A stretch of 64,000 nucleotides of DNA. It comes from Georgenia faecalis (GTDB lineage: Bacteria > Actinomycetota > Actinomycetes > Actinomycetales > Actinomycetaceae). How positions within the stretch are numbered: position 1 is the stretch's first letter; every line of letters starts with the position of its first letter. The DNA is taken from the NCBI RefSeq assembly GCF_003710105.1, contig NZ_CP033325.1:1426001-1490000 (forward strand), given 5' to 3'. Below the pieces are notes generated by a model. That model was not told where the DNA came from, did not search any database, and saw nothing but the letters and a program-made list of their open reading frames with translations. Shown here piece by piece: positions 52,758-61,014 of this stretch. The position numbers and the translations under genes were made by a program.

Positions 52758-52831
52758 TGCCCCGAGTGGGATTCGAACCCACACTGGATCGGGTTTGAGC
52801 CGATTGCCTCTGCCGGTTGGGCTATCGGGGC
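52758..52831 (-). tRNA. tRNA-Leu(CAA)
   Basis: On the minus strand the acceptor GCCCCGA pairs perfectly with TCGGGGC, followed by discriminator A. The anticodon stem ATCGG/CCGAT encloses CTCAAAC, giving anticodon CAA (reads UUG). The T arm is GTGGG, TTCGAAT, CCCAC. The variable loop is only about 5 nt, unlike the long arm of classical tRNA-Leu, a form I associate with some actinobacterial tRNA-Leu(CAA) genes. The 3' end faces the integrated element and contains the attR core, so the gene stays functional after insertion. Confidence 0.85.
52760..52774 (+). repeat. attR core within tRNA-Leu 3' end
   Basis: CCCCGAGTGGGATTC is identical to 21099-21113. It covers part of the acceptor and T stem, the classic crossover segment for tRNA-targeting tyrosine integrases. 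Confidence 0.82.
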
Positions 52832-52871
52832 AGCGTGCGCCACACCGGCGTCGCCGCACTAGGCTAGCGCC

Positions 52872-53549
52872 GTGAGCGAGAACGAGGTCCCGAGCAACGC
52901 TGCAGCCGACGACAACCCCGAGGGGTTCGTCTTCCCTGAGCGCACCTCGAGCGAGGCTGTCGACGCGCCGACGAAGGGCCGCCGCGTCGTCGTCGCCGAG
53001 GACGAGACGCTCATCCGGCTCGACATCGTCGAGACGCTCAAGGAGGCTGGCTTCGACGTCGTCGGCGAGGCGTCCGACGGCGAGGCCGCGGTGCGCCTGG
53101 CCACCGAGCTCGAGCCCGACGTCGTCGTCATGGACGTGAAGATGCCCGTCATGGACGGCATCACGGCCGCCGAGCGCATCATGGCGACCCGCGCCACCGC
53201 CGTCGTCATGCTCACCGCTTTCTCCCAGACCGAGCTCGTCGAGCGGGCGCGCGACGCCGGCGCGATGGCCTACGTCGTCAAGCCGTTCACGCCCGCCGAC
53301 CTCCTCCCGGCCGTCGAGATCGCCATCTCGCGCTACCAGGAGATCACCTCGCTCGAGGCCGAGGTCGCCGACCTCACCGACCGCTTCGAGACCCGCAAGC
53401 GCGTGGACCGAGCCAAGGGCCTGCTCATGACGAAGATGGGCCTCACCGAGCCCGAGGCGTTCCGCTGGATCCAGAAGACCTCGATGGACCGTCGACTCAC
53501 CATGCGTGAGGTCGCCGACGCCGTCATCGACCAGGTCGGCGGCAAGTAG
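52872..53549 (+). CDS. pdtaR: Response regulator with RNA-binding ANTAR domain (PdtaR-like)
   Basis: This 225-aa protein has an N-terminal disordered leader, a receiver domain (VVAEDETLIRLDIVETL with Glu43/Asp44; phosphorylated Asp88 in VVVMDVKMPVMDG; Lys in YVVKPF) and a C-terminal ANTAR domain (KRVDRAKGLLMTKMGLTEPE, RRLTMREVADAVI). ANTAR regulators act by transcription antitermination on RNA hairpins, usually paired with the kinase PdtaS. GTG 52872 lies 6 nt after TAGGCT (52860-52865), so the mRNA is probably leaderless. Immediately right of the tRNA-Leu, it marks return to chromosomal DNA. Confidence 0.92.
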   Translation: MSENEVPSNAAADDNPEGFVFPERTSSEAVDAPTKGRRVVVAEDETLIRLDIVETLKEAGFDVVGEASDGEAAVRLATELEPDVVVMDVKMPVMDGITAAERIMATRATAVVMLTAFSQTELVERARDAGAMAYVVKPFTPADLLPAVEIAISRYQEITSLEAEVADLTDRFETRKRVDRAKGLLMTKMGLTEPEAFRWIQKTSMDRRLTMREVADAVIDQVGGK

Positions 53550-53573
53550 GCCGCATCGCGGCTCGCGCGCGGC

Positions 53574-53981
53574 TCAGGCCTGCGGCGCGTCGACCAGCAT
53601 GCAGCTGAGCCGGGCGGTGCAGACCCGGCGGTCGTCGTCGTCGGTGATGACGATCTCGTAGGACGCCGTCCGCCTGCCCCGGTGCAGCGCCGTCGCCACG
53701 CCCGTGACGGAGCCCGACCGCGCACTGCGGTGGTGCGTGGCGTTCACCTCGGTGCCGACCGCCGCCTGTCCGCCGCCGGCGTGGAGGGCGGCGGCGACGG
53801 AGCCGAGCGTCTCGGCGAGCACCACCGAGGCCCCCCCGTGGAGCAGGCCGAACGGCTGGGTGTTGCCCTCGACGGGCATGCGGCCGACGACGCGGTCCGG
53901 GGAGGCCTCGAGGATCTCGATACCCATGCGCTCGGCGAGGGCGCCGCGCGGGACGGCCGACGGGGGAGTGGTCGTGGTCAT
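53574..53981 (-). CDS. Hotdog-fold thioesterase (PaaI/YbgC-like)
   Basis: This 135-aa hotdog protein has NTQPFGLLHGGASVVLAETLG, GTEVNATHHRSARSG and a C-terminal strand pair (ASYEIVITDDDDRRVCTARL), typical of the PaaI/EntH thioesterase group that hydrolyses acyl-CoA. CAGGCT ends 7 nt before ATG 53981 on the minus strand, consistent with a leaderless start. It is convergent with pdtaR and divergent from polA. The substrate is not predictable. Confidence 0.88.
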   Translation of the reverse strand: MTTTTPPSAVPRGALAERMGIEILEASPDRVVGRMPVEGNTQPFGLLHGGASVVLAETLGSVAAALHAGGGQAAVGTEVNATHHRSARSGSVTGVATALHRGRRTASYEIVITDDDDRRVCTARLSCMLVDAPQA

Positions 53982-54075
53982 GCCGCCCAGCCTGGCACGG
54001 GCACCGGGGCGGGGGAGGCGCTGATCACCCACCGGGGACCCGGCGACGTCAGTGGTGGCGCCTAGGGTGGGAGTC

Positions 54076-56757
54076 GTGACCAGCTCCGCACGCCCCCGGC
54101 TCCTGCTCGTCGACGGCCACTCGATGGCCTTCCGCGCGTACTTCGCGCTTCCGGTCGAGAACTTCTCGACCAGCACCGGGCAACCGACGAACGCGGTCTA
54201 CGGCTTCACCTCGATGCTCATCAACCTCCTGGCCGCCGAGGAGCCGACGCACGTCGCCGTCGCCTTCGACGCCGGGCGCACCACCTTCCGCACCGAGCAG
54301 TACGACCAGTACAAGGCCACCCGCGACGCCACCCCAGAGCCGTTCTCCGGCCAGGTGCCCCTCATCGAGGAGGTGCTCGCCGCCGTCGGGATCCCCACCC
54401 TCATGAAGGAGGGCTTCGAGGCGGACGACATCCTCGCCACCCTCGCCACCCAGGGCGCCGCCGCGGGCATGGACGTCCTCGTCTGCTCAGGCGACCGCGA
54501 CACCTTCCAGCTCGTCACCGACGCCGTCACCGTGCTCTACCCCGTCAAGGGCGTCTCCACCCTCACCCGGATGACCCCGGAGGCCGTGCACGCCAAGTAC
54601 GACGTCGCCCCGGAGCAGTACCCGGACATCGCCGCGCTCGTCGGCGAGACGAGCGACAACCTCCCCGGCATCCCCGGCGTGGGCCCGAAGACGGCGGCCA
54701 AGTGGGTCAACACCTACGGCGGCCTCGAGGGGATCATCGTCAACGCCCCGCAGATCTCCGGCAAGGCCGGCGCGAGCCTGCGCGAGCACCTCGACCAGGT
54801 GATGCTCAACCGCCGCCTCAACCGGCTCCTCACCGACGTCGAGCTGCCGCTGGCCGTCACGGACCTGGCGCGCACCCCGATCCAGCGCGAGAAGGTCCAC
54901 GAGGTCTTCGACGCCCTCGAGTTCACCGTCCTGCGGGACCGCCTGTTCGCCTCCCTGCCCGAGGAGAACCGGCCGGCGACGGCGGACGAGGGCTTCGCGC
55001 TCGAGGTCACCGCCGCGACCGCCGGCAGCCTCGGCCCCTGGCTCGCCGAGCGCTCCGGCACGCTCCTCGGCCTCGACGTCTCCGGCAAGGGCCTGCCCGC
55101 CGGCGGGGACGCCTGGGCACTCGCCATCGCCGACGACGCCGGCAGTGCCCTCACCGTCGACCTCACCGACGTCACCCCCGAGGACGAGCAGGCCCTCGCC
55201 GCCTGGCTGGCCGACGCCGAGGCGTCCAAGACCGTCCACGCCGCCAAGCAGGCCTGGCACGCGCTGCGCGGGCGCGGCCTCACCCTCGACGGCGTCGTCT
55301 TCGACACCGAGCTCGCGGCCTACCTGTGCCTGCCGGACCGGCGCCAGTACGCCCTGGCGGACCTCGCCGTGCGCCACCTCCACCGCGAGCTGCGCCTGGA
55401 GGACACCGACGACGCCGGCCAGGGGATGCTCAGCCTCGAGCCCGAGGGCCCGGACCGTACCGGCGGCGTGCGCGCGGCCGCCGTCCTCGAGCTCACCACC
55501 GTCCTCGCGGGCGAGCTGGCGGACCGCGGCGCGGTGGACCTCCTCACCGACATCGAGCTGCCCGTCCAGCGCACGCTCGAGGGGATGGAGGCCGCCGGCA
55601 TCGCGGCCGACGTCAACTACTTCGGCGACCTCGAGAAGCGGTTCGGCGCGGCCGTGGACGCCGCGGCCTCGGCCGCGTACGCCGTCATCGGCCACGAGGT
55701 GAACCTCTCCTCGCCCAAGCAGCTGCAGGAGGTCCTCTTCGTCGAGCTCGACATGCCGAAGACGAAGAAGACGAAGACCGGCTGGACGACGGACGCCGAC
55801 GCCCTCGCGGATCTGTTCGCCAAGACCGAGCACCCGTTCCTCGCGCACCTGCTCGAGCACCGCGACGCGATCCGCCTGCGCCAGACCGTCGAGGGCCTCA
55901 TGCGGTCGGTCTCGCCCGACGGCCGGATCCACACGACGTTCCACCAGACGATCGCCGCCACCGGGCGGCTCAGCTCCACCGACCCCAACCTCCAGAACAT
56001 CCCCGTCCGCACCGAGGAGGGCCAGCGGATCCGCCGCGGCTTCATCGTCGGCGAGGGCTACGAGACGCTGCTGACGGCGGACTACTCCCAGATCGAGATG
56101 CGGATCATGGCGCACCTGTCCGGCGAGGCCGGGCTCATCGACGCCTTCCGCTCCGGCGAGGACCTGCACTCCTACGTCGGCTCCCGGGTCTTCAACGTCC
56201 CCACGGACGCCGTGACGCCCGCCATGCGCTCGAAGATCAAGGCGATGAGCTACGGCCTCGCCTACGGCCTGTCGGCGTTCGGCCTCTCGCGGCAGCTCCG
56301 GATCGAGGTCGGCGAGGCCCGCGCCCTCATGGAGGACTACTTCGCCCGCTTCGGTGGCGTGCGCGACTACCTCGCCGGCGTCGTCGGCGAGGCCCGTCGC
56401 ACCGGGTACACCGAGACGATCATGGGCCGGCGGCGCTACCTGCCGGACCTCACCAGCGACAACCGGCAGCGCCGCGACATGGCCGAGCGGATGGCCCTCA
56501 ACGCCCCCATCCAGGGCAGCGCGGCGGACATCATCAAGGTCGCCATGATCAAGGTCCAGGACGCGCTCACCGCGGCCGGCCTGCGCACGCGGCTGCTCCT
56601 CCAGGTGCACGACGAGCTCGTGCTCGAGGTCGCCGCGGGGGAGCGCGAGGCGGTCGAGGAGATCGTCCGCACCGCCATGGCCGGGGCGGCCAGCCTCGCC
56701 GTGCCGCTCGACGTGTCCGTCGGCTCCGGCCGCTCCTGGCACGACGCCGCGCACTAG
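54076..56757 (+). CDS. polA: DNA polymerase I
   Basis: This 893-aa enzyme fills gaps and removes RNA primers. The N-terminal 5' nuclease domain (about 1-300) has LLLVDGHSMAFRAYFAL, VCSGDRDTFQLV and GVGPKTAAKWV. The middle 3'-5' exonuclease-like domain lacks the DxE metal motif (LGLDVSGKGL instead), so it should not proofread. The polymerase domain has motif A (ADYSQIEMRIMAHLSG), motif B (RSKIKAMSYGLAYGLSAFG) and motif C (VHDELVLEV). GTG 54076 is chosen because TAGGGT (54063-54068) ends 7 nt upstream (leaderless). Confidence 0.96.
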   Translation: MTSSARPRLLLVDGHSMAFRAYFALPVENFSTSTGQPTNAVYGFTSMLINLLAAEEPTHVAVAFDAGRTTFRTEQYDQYKATRDATPEPFSGQVPLIEEVLAAVGIPTLMKEGFEADDILATLATQGAAAGMDVLVCSGDRDTFQLVTDAVTVLYPVKGVSTLTRMTPEAVHAKYDVAPEQYPDIAALVGETSDNLPGIPGVGPKTAAKWVNTYGGLEGIIVNAPQISGKAGASLREHLDQVMLNRRLNRLLTDVELPLAVTDLARTPIQREKVHEVFDALEFTVLRDRLFASLPEENRPATADEGFALEVTAATAGSLGPWLAERSGTLLGLDVSGKGLPAGGDAWALAIADDAGSALTVDLTDVTPEDEQALAAWLADAEASKTVHAAKQAWHALRGRGLTLDGVVFDTELAAYLCLPDRRQYALADLAVRHLHRELRLEDTDDAGQGMLSLEPEGPDRTGGVRAAAVLELTTVLAGELADRGAVDLLTDIELPVQRTLEGMEAAGIAADVNYFGDLEKRFGAAVDAAASAAYAVIGHEVNLSSPKQLQEVLFVELDMPKTKKTKTGWTTDADALADLFAKTEHPFLAHLLEHRDAIRLRQTVEGLMRSVSPDGRIHTTFHQTIAATGRLSSTDPNLQNIPVRTEEGQRIRRGFIVGEGYETLLTADYSQIEMRIMAHLSGEAGLIDAFRSGEDLHSYVGSRVFNVPTDAVTPAMRSKIKAMSYGLAYGLSAFGLSRQLRIEVGEARALMEDYFARFGGVRDYLAGVVGEARRTGYTETIMGRRRYLPDLTSDNRQRRDMAERMALNAPIQGSAADIIKVAMIKVQDALTAAGLRTRLLLQVHDELVLEVAAGEREAVEEIVRTAMAGAASLAVPLDVSVGSGRSWHDAAH

Positions 56758-56837
56758 CGAGGGCGGGGGCCGGTTTCGCCCTGGCCCGCGCCCGGCCCCG
56801 GTGCCGGGCGCCGGCGGGCGGGAGGTCAGCCGGGCGC

Positions 56838-57650
56838 TCAGCCCGGCGCGTGCGCCCGGAAGATCGCCGTCCCCGGGAGGTACCGCCCGCGGACGGGCCC
56901 CCAGCCGCCCCAGACGTGCTCGTTGTCCGGGGACCACTCCGGCTCGACGACGTCGTCGAGCACCAGCCCCGCAGCCACCACCTCGCGGACGTGGTCCCCG
57001 ATGGTGCGGTGGAACTCGGCGTACCCGGGCTCGCCCTCGGCATCCACCTCCACGTACGGGGTCCGGTCGAAGTAGGAGCGCGTCGCCGTGAGGCCCTCCT
57101 CCGTCGGGTCGTCCGGGAACGCCCAGCGGACGGGGTGGACGACGGCGAACACCCACCGTCCGCCGGGGCGCAGGACGCGCGCGACCTCGGCGTGCACCCG
57201 GTCGGCGTCGGGGAGGAACGGGATCGCGCCGAAGGCGGTGAACGCGACGTCGACGCAGGCGTCGTCGAGCGGGAGCGCCCGGGCGTCGGCCTGGACGAGG
57301 GGCACGCGCACGCCCGTCGCGGCGTCGAGGGTGCGTGCCCGGGCCAGCATCCCGGCGGAGACGTCCATGGCCAGGACGTGCGCTCCCTCACCGACCAGCC
57401 ACCGCGAGCACTGCGCCGCGCCCGCCCCGACCTCGAGCACGCGCCGGCCGGCCACCTCGCCGAGCAGCCGCGCGTCCGCCTCCCGCAGCCCCTCCGGGCA
57501 CCAGCGGAAGTCCGCGGGGCCGAGGAACTCCCCGTGCTCGCTGAGGTACTCCTCGGCGTTCGCGTCCCACCACGCGCGGTTGGCGCGGGTCGCCTCCCGC
57601 GCGTCGACGTCGTCGTACCCGGCCCACTCCACGGCGCCAGTGTGGACCAT
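56838..57650 (-). CDS. Class I SAM-dependent methyltransferase
   Basis: This 270-aa protein has the Methyltransf_11 fold: motif I VLEVGAGAAQCSRWL, then VLAMDVSAGMLARAR, VQADARALPLDDACVDVAFTAFGAI and EVARVLRPGGRWVFAVVHPV. The C-terminal EWSPDNEHVWGGWGPVRGRYLPG is a conserved ending in the actinobacterial group. The acceptor is unknown. ATG 57650 is the longest start; GTG 57632 (MEWAGYDD) is a plausible leaderless alternative, with a weak CACACT box 6 nt upstream. Confidence 0.87.
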   Translation of the reverse strand: MVHTGAVEWAGYDDVDAREATRANRAWWDANAEEYLSEHGEFLGPADFRWCPEGLREADARLLGEVAGRRVLEVGAGAAQCSRWLVGEGAHVLAMDVSAGMLARARTLDAATGVRVPLVQADARALPLDDACVDVAFTAFGAIPFLPDADRVHAEVARVLRPGGRWVFAVVHPVRWAFPDDPTEEGLTATRSYFDRTPYVEVDAEGEPGYAEFHRTIGDHVREVVAAGLVLDDVVEPEWSPDNEHVWGGWGPVRGRYLPGTAIFRAHAPG

Positions 57651-57680
57651 GTACCCAGATGCGTCGCCGAACGCCGGGGA

Positions 57681-57736
57681 TAGGCTGACAGAGCCCGCGG
57701 ACGCGGGCCATCAGCCGAAGTGAACGGGAGTTGTCA
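57681..57736 (+). promoter_or_regulatory. pfkA promoter -10 and leader hairpin
   Basis: TAGGCT (57681-57686) is a good -10. The short leader contains GCCCGC (57693-57698) and GCGGGC (57703-57708), a 6-bp hairpin, then CGGGAG 6 nt before GTG 57737. Confidence 0.5.
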
Positions 57737-58762
57737 GTGCGTATCGGCCTGTTGACCGGAGGTGGGGACTGCCCCGGCCTCAACGCCGCCATCCGAGCCG
57801 TGGTCAAGCACGGTGTCGGGGAGTACGGGCACTCGATCATCGGGTTCCGGAACGGGTGGAAGGGCGTCGTCGAGGGCGACGTCCTCCCGCTGACCCGCCA
57901 GCACATCCGCGGCGTCCTCGACAGCGGCGGCACCCTGCTCGGCACGGCGCGCTACCACCCGCACTCCGAGGACGGCGGGCTCGACGCCGTCATGGCGACC
58001 CTCGAGGCCGAGCGGATCGAGGCGCTCATCTGCATCGGCGGCGACGGCACGCTCCACGCCGCGAGCAAGGTCGCCGAGCGCGGCGTCCGGATCGTCGCGA
58101 TCCCGAAGACGATCGACAACGACGTCGCCGGCACGGACCGGGCCATCGGCTTCGACACCGCGGTCAACATCGCCACCGAGGCGATCGACCGGATCCACAC
58201 GACGGCGGAGAGCCACAACCGCGTCATGGTCGTCGAGGTCATGGGGCGCAGCGCGGGCTGGATCGCCGTCAACGCCGGCATCGCCGGCGGCGCGGAGATC
58301 GTCCTCGCCCCCGAGGACCCCTTCGACATCGACCGGATTACCCGCTACCTCCAGCACCGCCACCGCGCGCACGCGAACTTCTCCATCGTCGTCATCGCCG
58401 AGGGCGCCGTGCCCAAGGAGGGCTCGTCGATGACGTACGAGACCAAGGTGGGCCAGTTCGGCGAGATCATCGCCGGCGCGGTGAGCGAGCGCGTCGCGCG
58501 CGAGATCGCCACCCGGACCGGGTTCGACACGCGCGTCACGGTCCTCGGCCACGTCCAGCGCGGCGGCACCCCGCTCCCCGCGGACCGCATCCTCGGCTCG
58601 CGCTTCGGCGTCGCCGCCGTCGACGCCCTCCACGAGGGCAAGTCCGAGGTCATGACGGCGCTGCGCGGCGAGGAGATCGTGCTCGTCCCGCTCGCCGAGA
58701 TCGCCGGCAAGGTCAAGCACGTCCCGCCGGACCTGCTGCGCGTCGCCAACGCGCTCGCCTGA
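57737..58762 (+). CDS. pfkA: 6-phosphofructokinase (mixed-type, group III-like)
   Basis: This 341-aa enzyme phosphorylates fructose 6-phosphate in glycolysis. Motifs are LTGGGDCPGLNAAIRAVV, ICIGGDGTLHAA, IPKTIDNDVAGTD and VVEVMGRSAGWIAV. The GGDGT glycine is the feature of ATP-using enzymes, while lysine in PKTIDND is shared with PPi-using ones. This combination defines the ATP-preferring group III of actinobacterial PFKs. GTG 57737 has CGGGAG 6 nt upstream; an in-frame TTG six bases earlier is unlikely. Confidence 0.93.
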   Translation: MRIGLLTGGGDCPGLNAAIRAVVKHGVGEYGHSIIGFRNGWKGVVEGDVLPLTRQHIRGVLDSGGTLLGTARYHPHSEDGGLDAVMATLEAERIEALICIGGDGTLHAASKVAERGVRIVAIPKTIDNDVAGTDRAIGFDTAVNIATEAIDRIHTTAESHNRVMVVEVMGRSAGWIAVNAGIAGGAEIVLAPEDPFDIDRITRYLQHRHRAHANFSIVVIAEGAVPKEGSSMTYETKVGQFGEIIAGAVSERVAREIATRTGFDTRVTVLGHVQRGGTPLPADRILGSRFGVAAVDALHEGKSEVMTALRGEEIVLVPLAEIAGKVKHVPPDLLRVANALA

Positions 58763-59064
58763 TCCTCCGGTAGCGTTCCCGCGGCGCGCACGACTGGGCG
58801 CCGCGGGGACCGAGCGACACCGGGGGACCGGGCGCGGTCACGCCGTCGGGCGGCCCCGCCGTCGTCCGCCCGTCTTGCCCGAGGACCCGCCGTCGCCGCC
58901 CCGGGGACGCCGGAGGGTGCCCGAACGGGCGGTTGTCGCGCTTCGCCGACGGGCGGTAGGATCGCCGTTGGCGACGTGTGCACCTGGGCTGGTCCCTGCC
59001 CGCTCACTGTGCGCGCCCCACCCCTGTCCGAACTATTCCTGTCCGCATCGGAGTCCGTAACTCA
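58763..59064. other. pfkA-rpsA intergenic region with rpsA leader
   Basis: No gene is seen. It holds the rpsA promoter (58933-58962) and a leader of about 95 nt. Ribosomal protein S1 leaders are commonly autoregulatory, but no specific structure is claimed. Confidence 0.5.
58933..58962 (+). promoter_or_regulatory. rpsA promoter
   Basis: TTGTCG (58933-58938), an 18-bp spacer and TAGGAT (58957-58962) form a strong sigma-70-type promoter. Confidence 0.65.
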
Positions 59065-60570
59065 ATGACCACCACTACGCCCACGCAGTCGAGCGCCCCG
59101 CAGGTCGCGATCAACGACATCGGATCGGCCGAGGACTTCCTCGCCGCCGTTGACGCGACCATCAAGTACTTCAACGACGGGGACATCGTCGAGGGCACCA
59201 TCGTCAAGGTCGACCGCGACGAGGTCCTGCTCGACATCGGGTACAAGACCGAGGGCGTCATTCTCTCTCGTGAGCTCTCCATCAAGCACGACGTGGACCC
59301 CGAGGACGTCGTGTCCGTCGGTGAGCGCGTCGAGGCGCTCGTCCTCCAGAAGGAGGACAAGGAGGGCCGGCTCCTCCTGTCCAAGAAGCGCGCTCAGTAC
59401 GAGCGTGCCTGGGGCACGATCGAGAAGATCAAGGAGGAGGACGGGGTCGTCACGGGCACCGTCATCGAGGTCGTCAAGGGCGGCCTCATCATCGACATCG
59501 GCCTGCGCGGCTTCCTCCCCGCCTCGCTCGTCGAGATGCGCCGCGTGCGCGACCTCCAGCCGTACGTCGGCAAGGAGCTCGAGGCGAAGATCATCGAGCT
59601 CGACAAGAACCGCAACAACGTCGTGCTCTCGCGCCGCGCGTGGCTCGAGCAGACGCAGTCCGAGGTTCGCTCCACGTTCCTCCAGACCCTGCAGAAGGGT
59701 CAGGTCCGTCCCGGCGTCGTCTCCTCGATCGTCAACTTCGGTGCGTTCGTCGACCTCGGCGGCGTCGACGGTCTCGTCCACGTCTCCGAGCTCTCGTGGA
59801 AGCACATCGACCACCCGAGCGAGGTTGTCGAGGTCGGCCAGGAGGTCACCGTCGAGGTTCTCGACGTCGACATGGACCGCGAGCGCGTCTCGCTGTCGCT
59901 CAAGGCGACGCAGGAGGACCCGTGGCAGGCCTTCGCCCGCACGCACGCCATCGGGCAGGTCGTGCCGGGTAAGGTCACCAAGCTCGTCCCGTTCGGTGCG
60001 TTCGTGCGCGTCGAGGACGGCATCGAGGGCCTCGTGCACATCTCCGAGCTGGCCGTGCGCCACGTCGAGGTGCCCGAGCAGGTCGCGAAGGTCGGCGACG
60101 ACGTCTTCGTCAAGGTCATCGACATCGACCTCGAGCGTCGCCGCATCTCGCTGTCGCTGAAGCAGGCGAACGAGGGCGTCGACCCCACGAGCGACGACTT
60201 CGACCCGTCGCTGTACGGCATGGCCACCGAGTACGACGAGCAGGGGAACTACAAGTACCCCGAGGGCTTCGACCCGGAGACCAACGAGTGGCTCGAGGGC
60301 TACGACGCGCAGCGTGAGGCCTGGGAGGCGCAGTACGCCCAGGCGCAGGCTCGCTGGGAGGCGCACAAGAAGCAGGTGGCGGCCGCCGTTGACGCCGACG
60401 TCGAGGCGTCGATGGGCGGGGGCTCCAGCAGCTCCAGCAGCTCCAGCAGCAGCTCGGGTGGCGGGGACGCCGCTCCGACGTCGTACAGCTCGGCTCCGGC
60501 CGAGGCTGCCGGCACGCTGGCCTCGGACGAGGCGCTCGCCGCGCTTCGCGAGAAGCTCACCGGCAACTGA
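59065..60570 (+). CDS. rpsA: 30S ribosomal protein S1
   Basis: This 501-aa protein helps the 30S subunit bind mRNA. Four S1/OB repeats occur at about residues 30-110, 118-190, 205-280 and 290-370 (GDIVEGTIVKVDRDEVLLDI; GVVTGTVIEVVKGGLIIDIG; GQVRPGVVSSIVNFGAFVDL; GQVVPGKVTKLVPFGAFVRV), ending in an acidic tail and a low-complexity Ser/Gly run (GGGSSSSSSSSSSSGGG). ATG 59065 starts the homologous N-terminus MTTTTPTQSSAPQVAINDIG. The upstream region lacks a clear ribosome-binding site, which is usual for rpsA. Confidence 0.96.
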   Translation: MTTTTPTQSSAPQVAINDIGSAEDFLAAVDATIKYFNDGDIVEGTIVKVDRDEVLLDIGYKTEGVILSRELSIKHDVDPEDVVSVGERVEALVLQKEDKEGRLLLSKKRAQYERAWGTIEKIKEEDGVVTGTVIEVVKGGLIIDIGLRGFLPASLVEMRRVRDLQPYVGKELEAKIIELDKNRNNVVLSRRAWLEQTQSEVRSTFLQTLQKGQVRPGVVSSIVNFGAFVDLGGVDGLVHVSELSWKHIDHPSEVVEVGQEVTVEVLDVDMDRERVSLSLKATQEDPWQAFARTHAIGQVVPGKVTKLVPFGAFVRVEDGIEGLVHISELAVRHVEVPEQVAKVGDDVFVKVIDIDLERRRISLSLKQANEGVDPTSDDFDPSLYGMATEYDEQGNYKYPEGFDPETNEWLEGYDAQREAWEAQYAQAQARWEAHKKQVAAAVDADVEASMGGGSSSSSSSSSSSGGGDAAPTSYSSAPAEAAGTLASDEALAALREKLTGN

Positions 60571-60607
60571 TCGACGCGGCGGACACTCTCCGCTGCGGAA
60601 CGTCGAC

Positions 60608-60642
60608 GAGGCCCGTCGCCCCCCACCGGGGCGGCGGGCCTC
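60608..60642 (+). terminator. rpsA terminator hairpin
   Basis: GAGGCCCGTCGCCCC (60608-60622) pairs with GGGGCGGCGGGCCTC (60628-60642) along 15 bp with a single T-G wobble and a 5-nt loop, followed by GCCCGTTCCC. Confidence 0.75.
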
Positions 60643-60701
60643 GCCCGTTCCCGCGGGGCGCCCGCTGCGTCCCGTCGCGCGCTGCATCCGCCTCGGCATC
60701 G

Positions 60702-60752
60702 GCCAACGTGCTGGATATGGACTCCCTGGTGGTCCGAAACCAGCACGTTGGC
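60702..60752. repeat. REP-like palindromic unit, copy 1
   Basis: GCCAACGTGCTGG (60702-60714) and CCAGCACGTTGGC (60740-60752) are perfect 13-bp complements around a 25-nt loop that contains an inner GGAC/GTCC pair. A second copy lies 123 bp downstream, suggesting a repetitive extragenic family. Confidence 0.75.
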
Positions 60753-60824
60753 GGGTGGGCGTGTGCCCGGCGCCCGTTGCGCGGCCCCCACATGCCGGCG
60801 TTGCGCGAGCTCGTGCGCCTCATC

Positions 60825-60877
60825 CGCCAATGTGCTGGATGTGGACTCCCTGGTGGTTCCAAATCAGCACGTTGGCG
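60825..60877. repeat. REP-like palindromic unit, copy 2
   Basis: CGCCAATGTGCTG (60825-60837) and CAGCACGTTGGCG (60865-60877) pair with one wobble. The loop (ATGTGGACTCCCTGGTGG and following) is nearly the same as in copy 1 (GATATGGACTCCCTGGTGG). Confidence 0.75.
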
Positions 60878-61014
60878 CGTGCGCGTGGGCGGGGGCGTGG
60901 GCGTGGGGGTGCGCGGGCGCTTGAGGCCCCGCCTGCTCAGAGACCACGCCGAAGTGCGGTGCAGGCCGCCGGCCACCCGGCCGCACGGCGGTACTGCATT
61001 CCGGCGTCGTCGGG

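Larger units (their letters stand above)
21099..52774. mobile_element. 31.7-kb integrative (mobilizable) element in tRNA-Leu
   Basis: The element is bounded by identical 15-bp copies of the tRNA-Leu 3' region (21099-21113 and 52760-52774). A tyrosine integrase lies just inside the left end and an AlpA-like excisionase just inside the right end, so in the excised circle they would flank attP. Integrase-arm-like TGCGACACG repeats lie near both ends. It carries a frameshifted MobF relaxase but no type IV secretion or coupling-protein genes. Cargo is glycan-related and nuclease/defence-like genes plus insertion sequences. Confidence 0.82.

Noticed and set aside
21114-52759. Type IV secretion or coupling-protein genes that would make the element self-transmissible
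   Set aside because: No VirB4-, VirD4/TraB- or FtsK-like protein was found among the element genes, so it is called mobilizable at most.
54487-57683. Very long open frames on both strands overlapping polA and the methyltransferase
   Set aside because: They arise from lack of stop codons in GC-rich DNA; no domain is recognisable and polA motifs are unambiguous.
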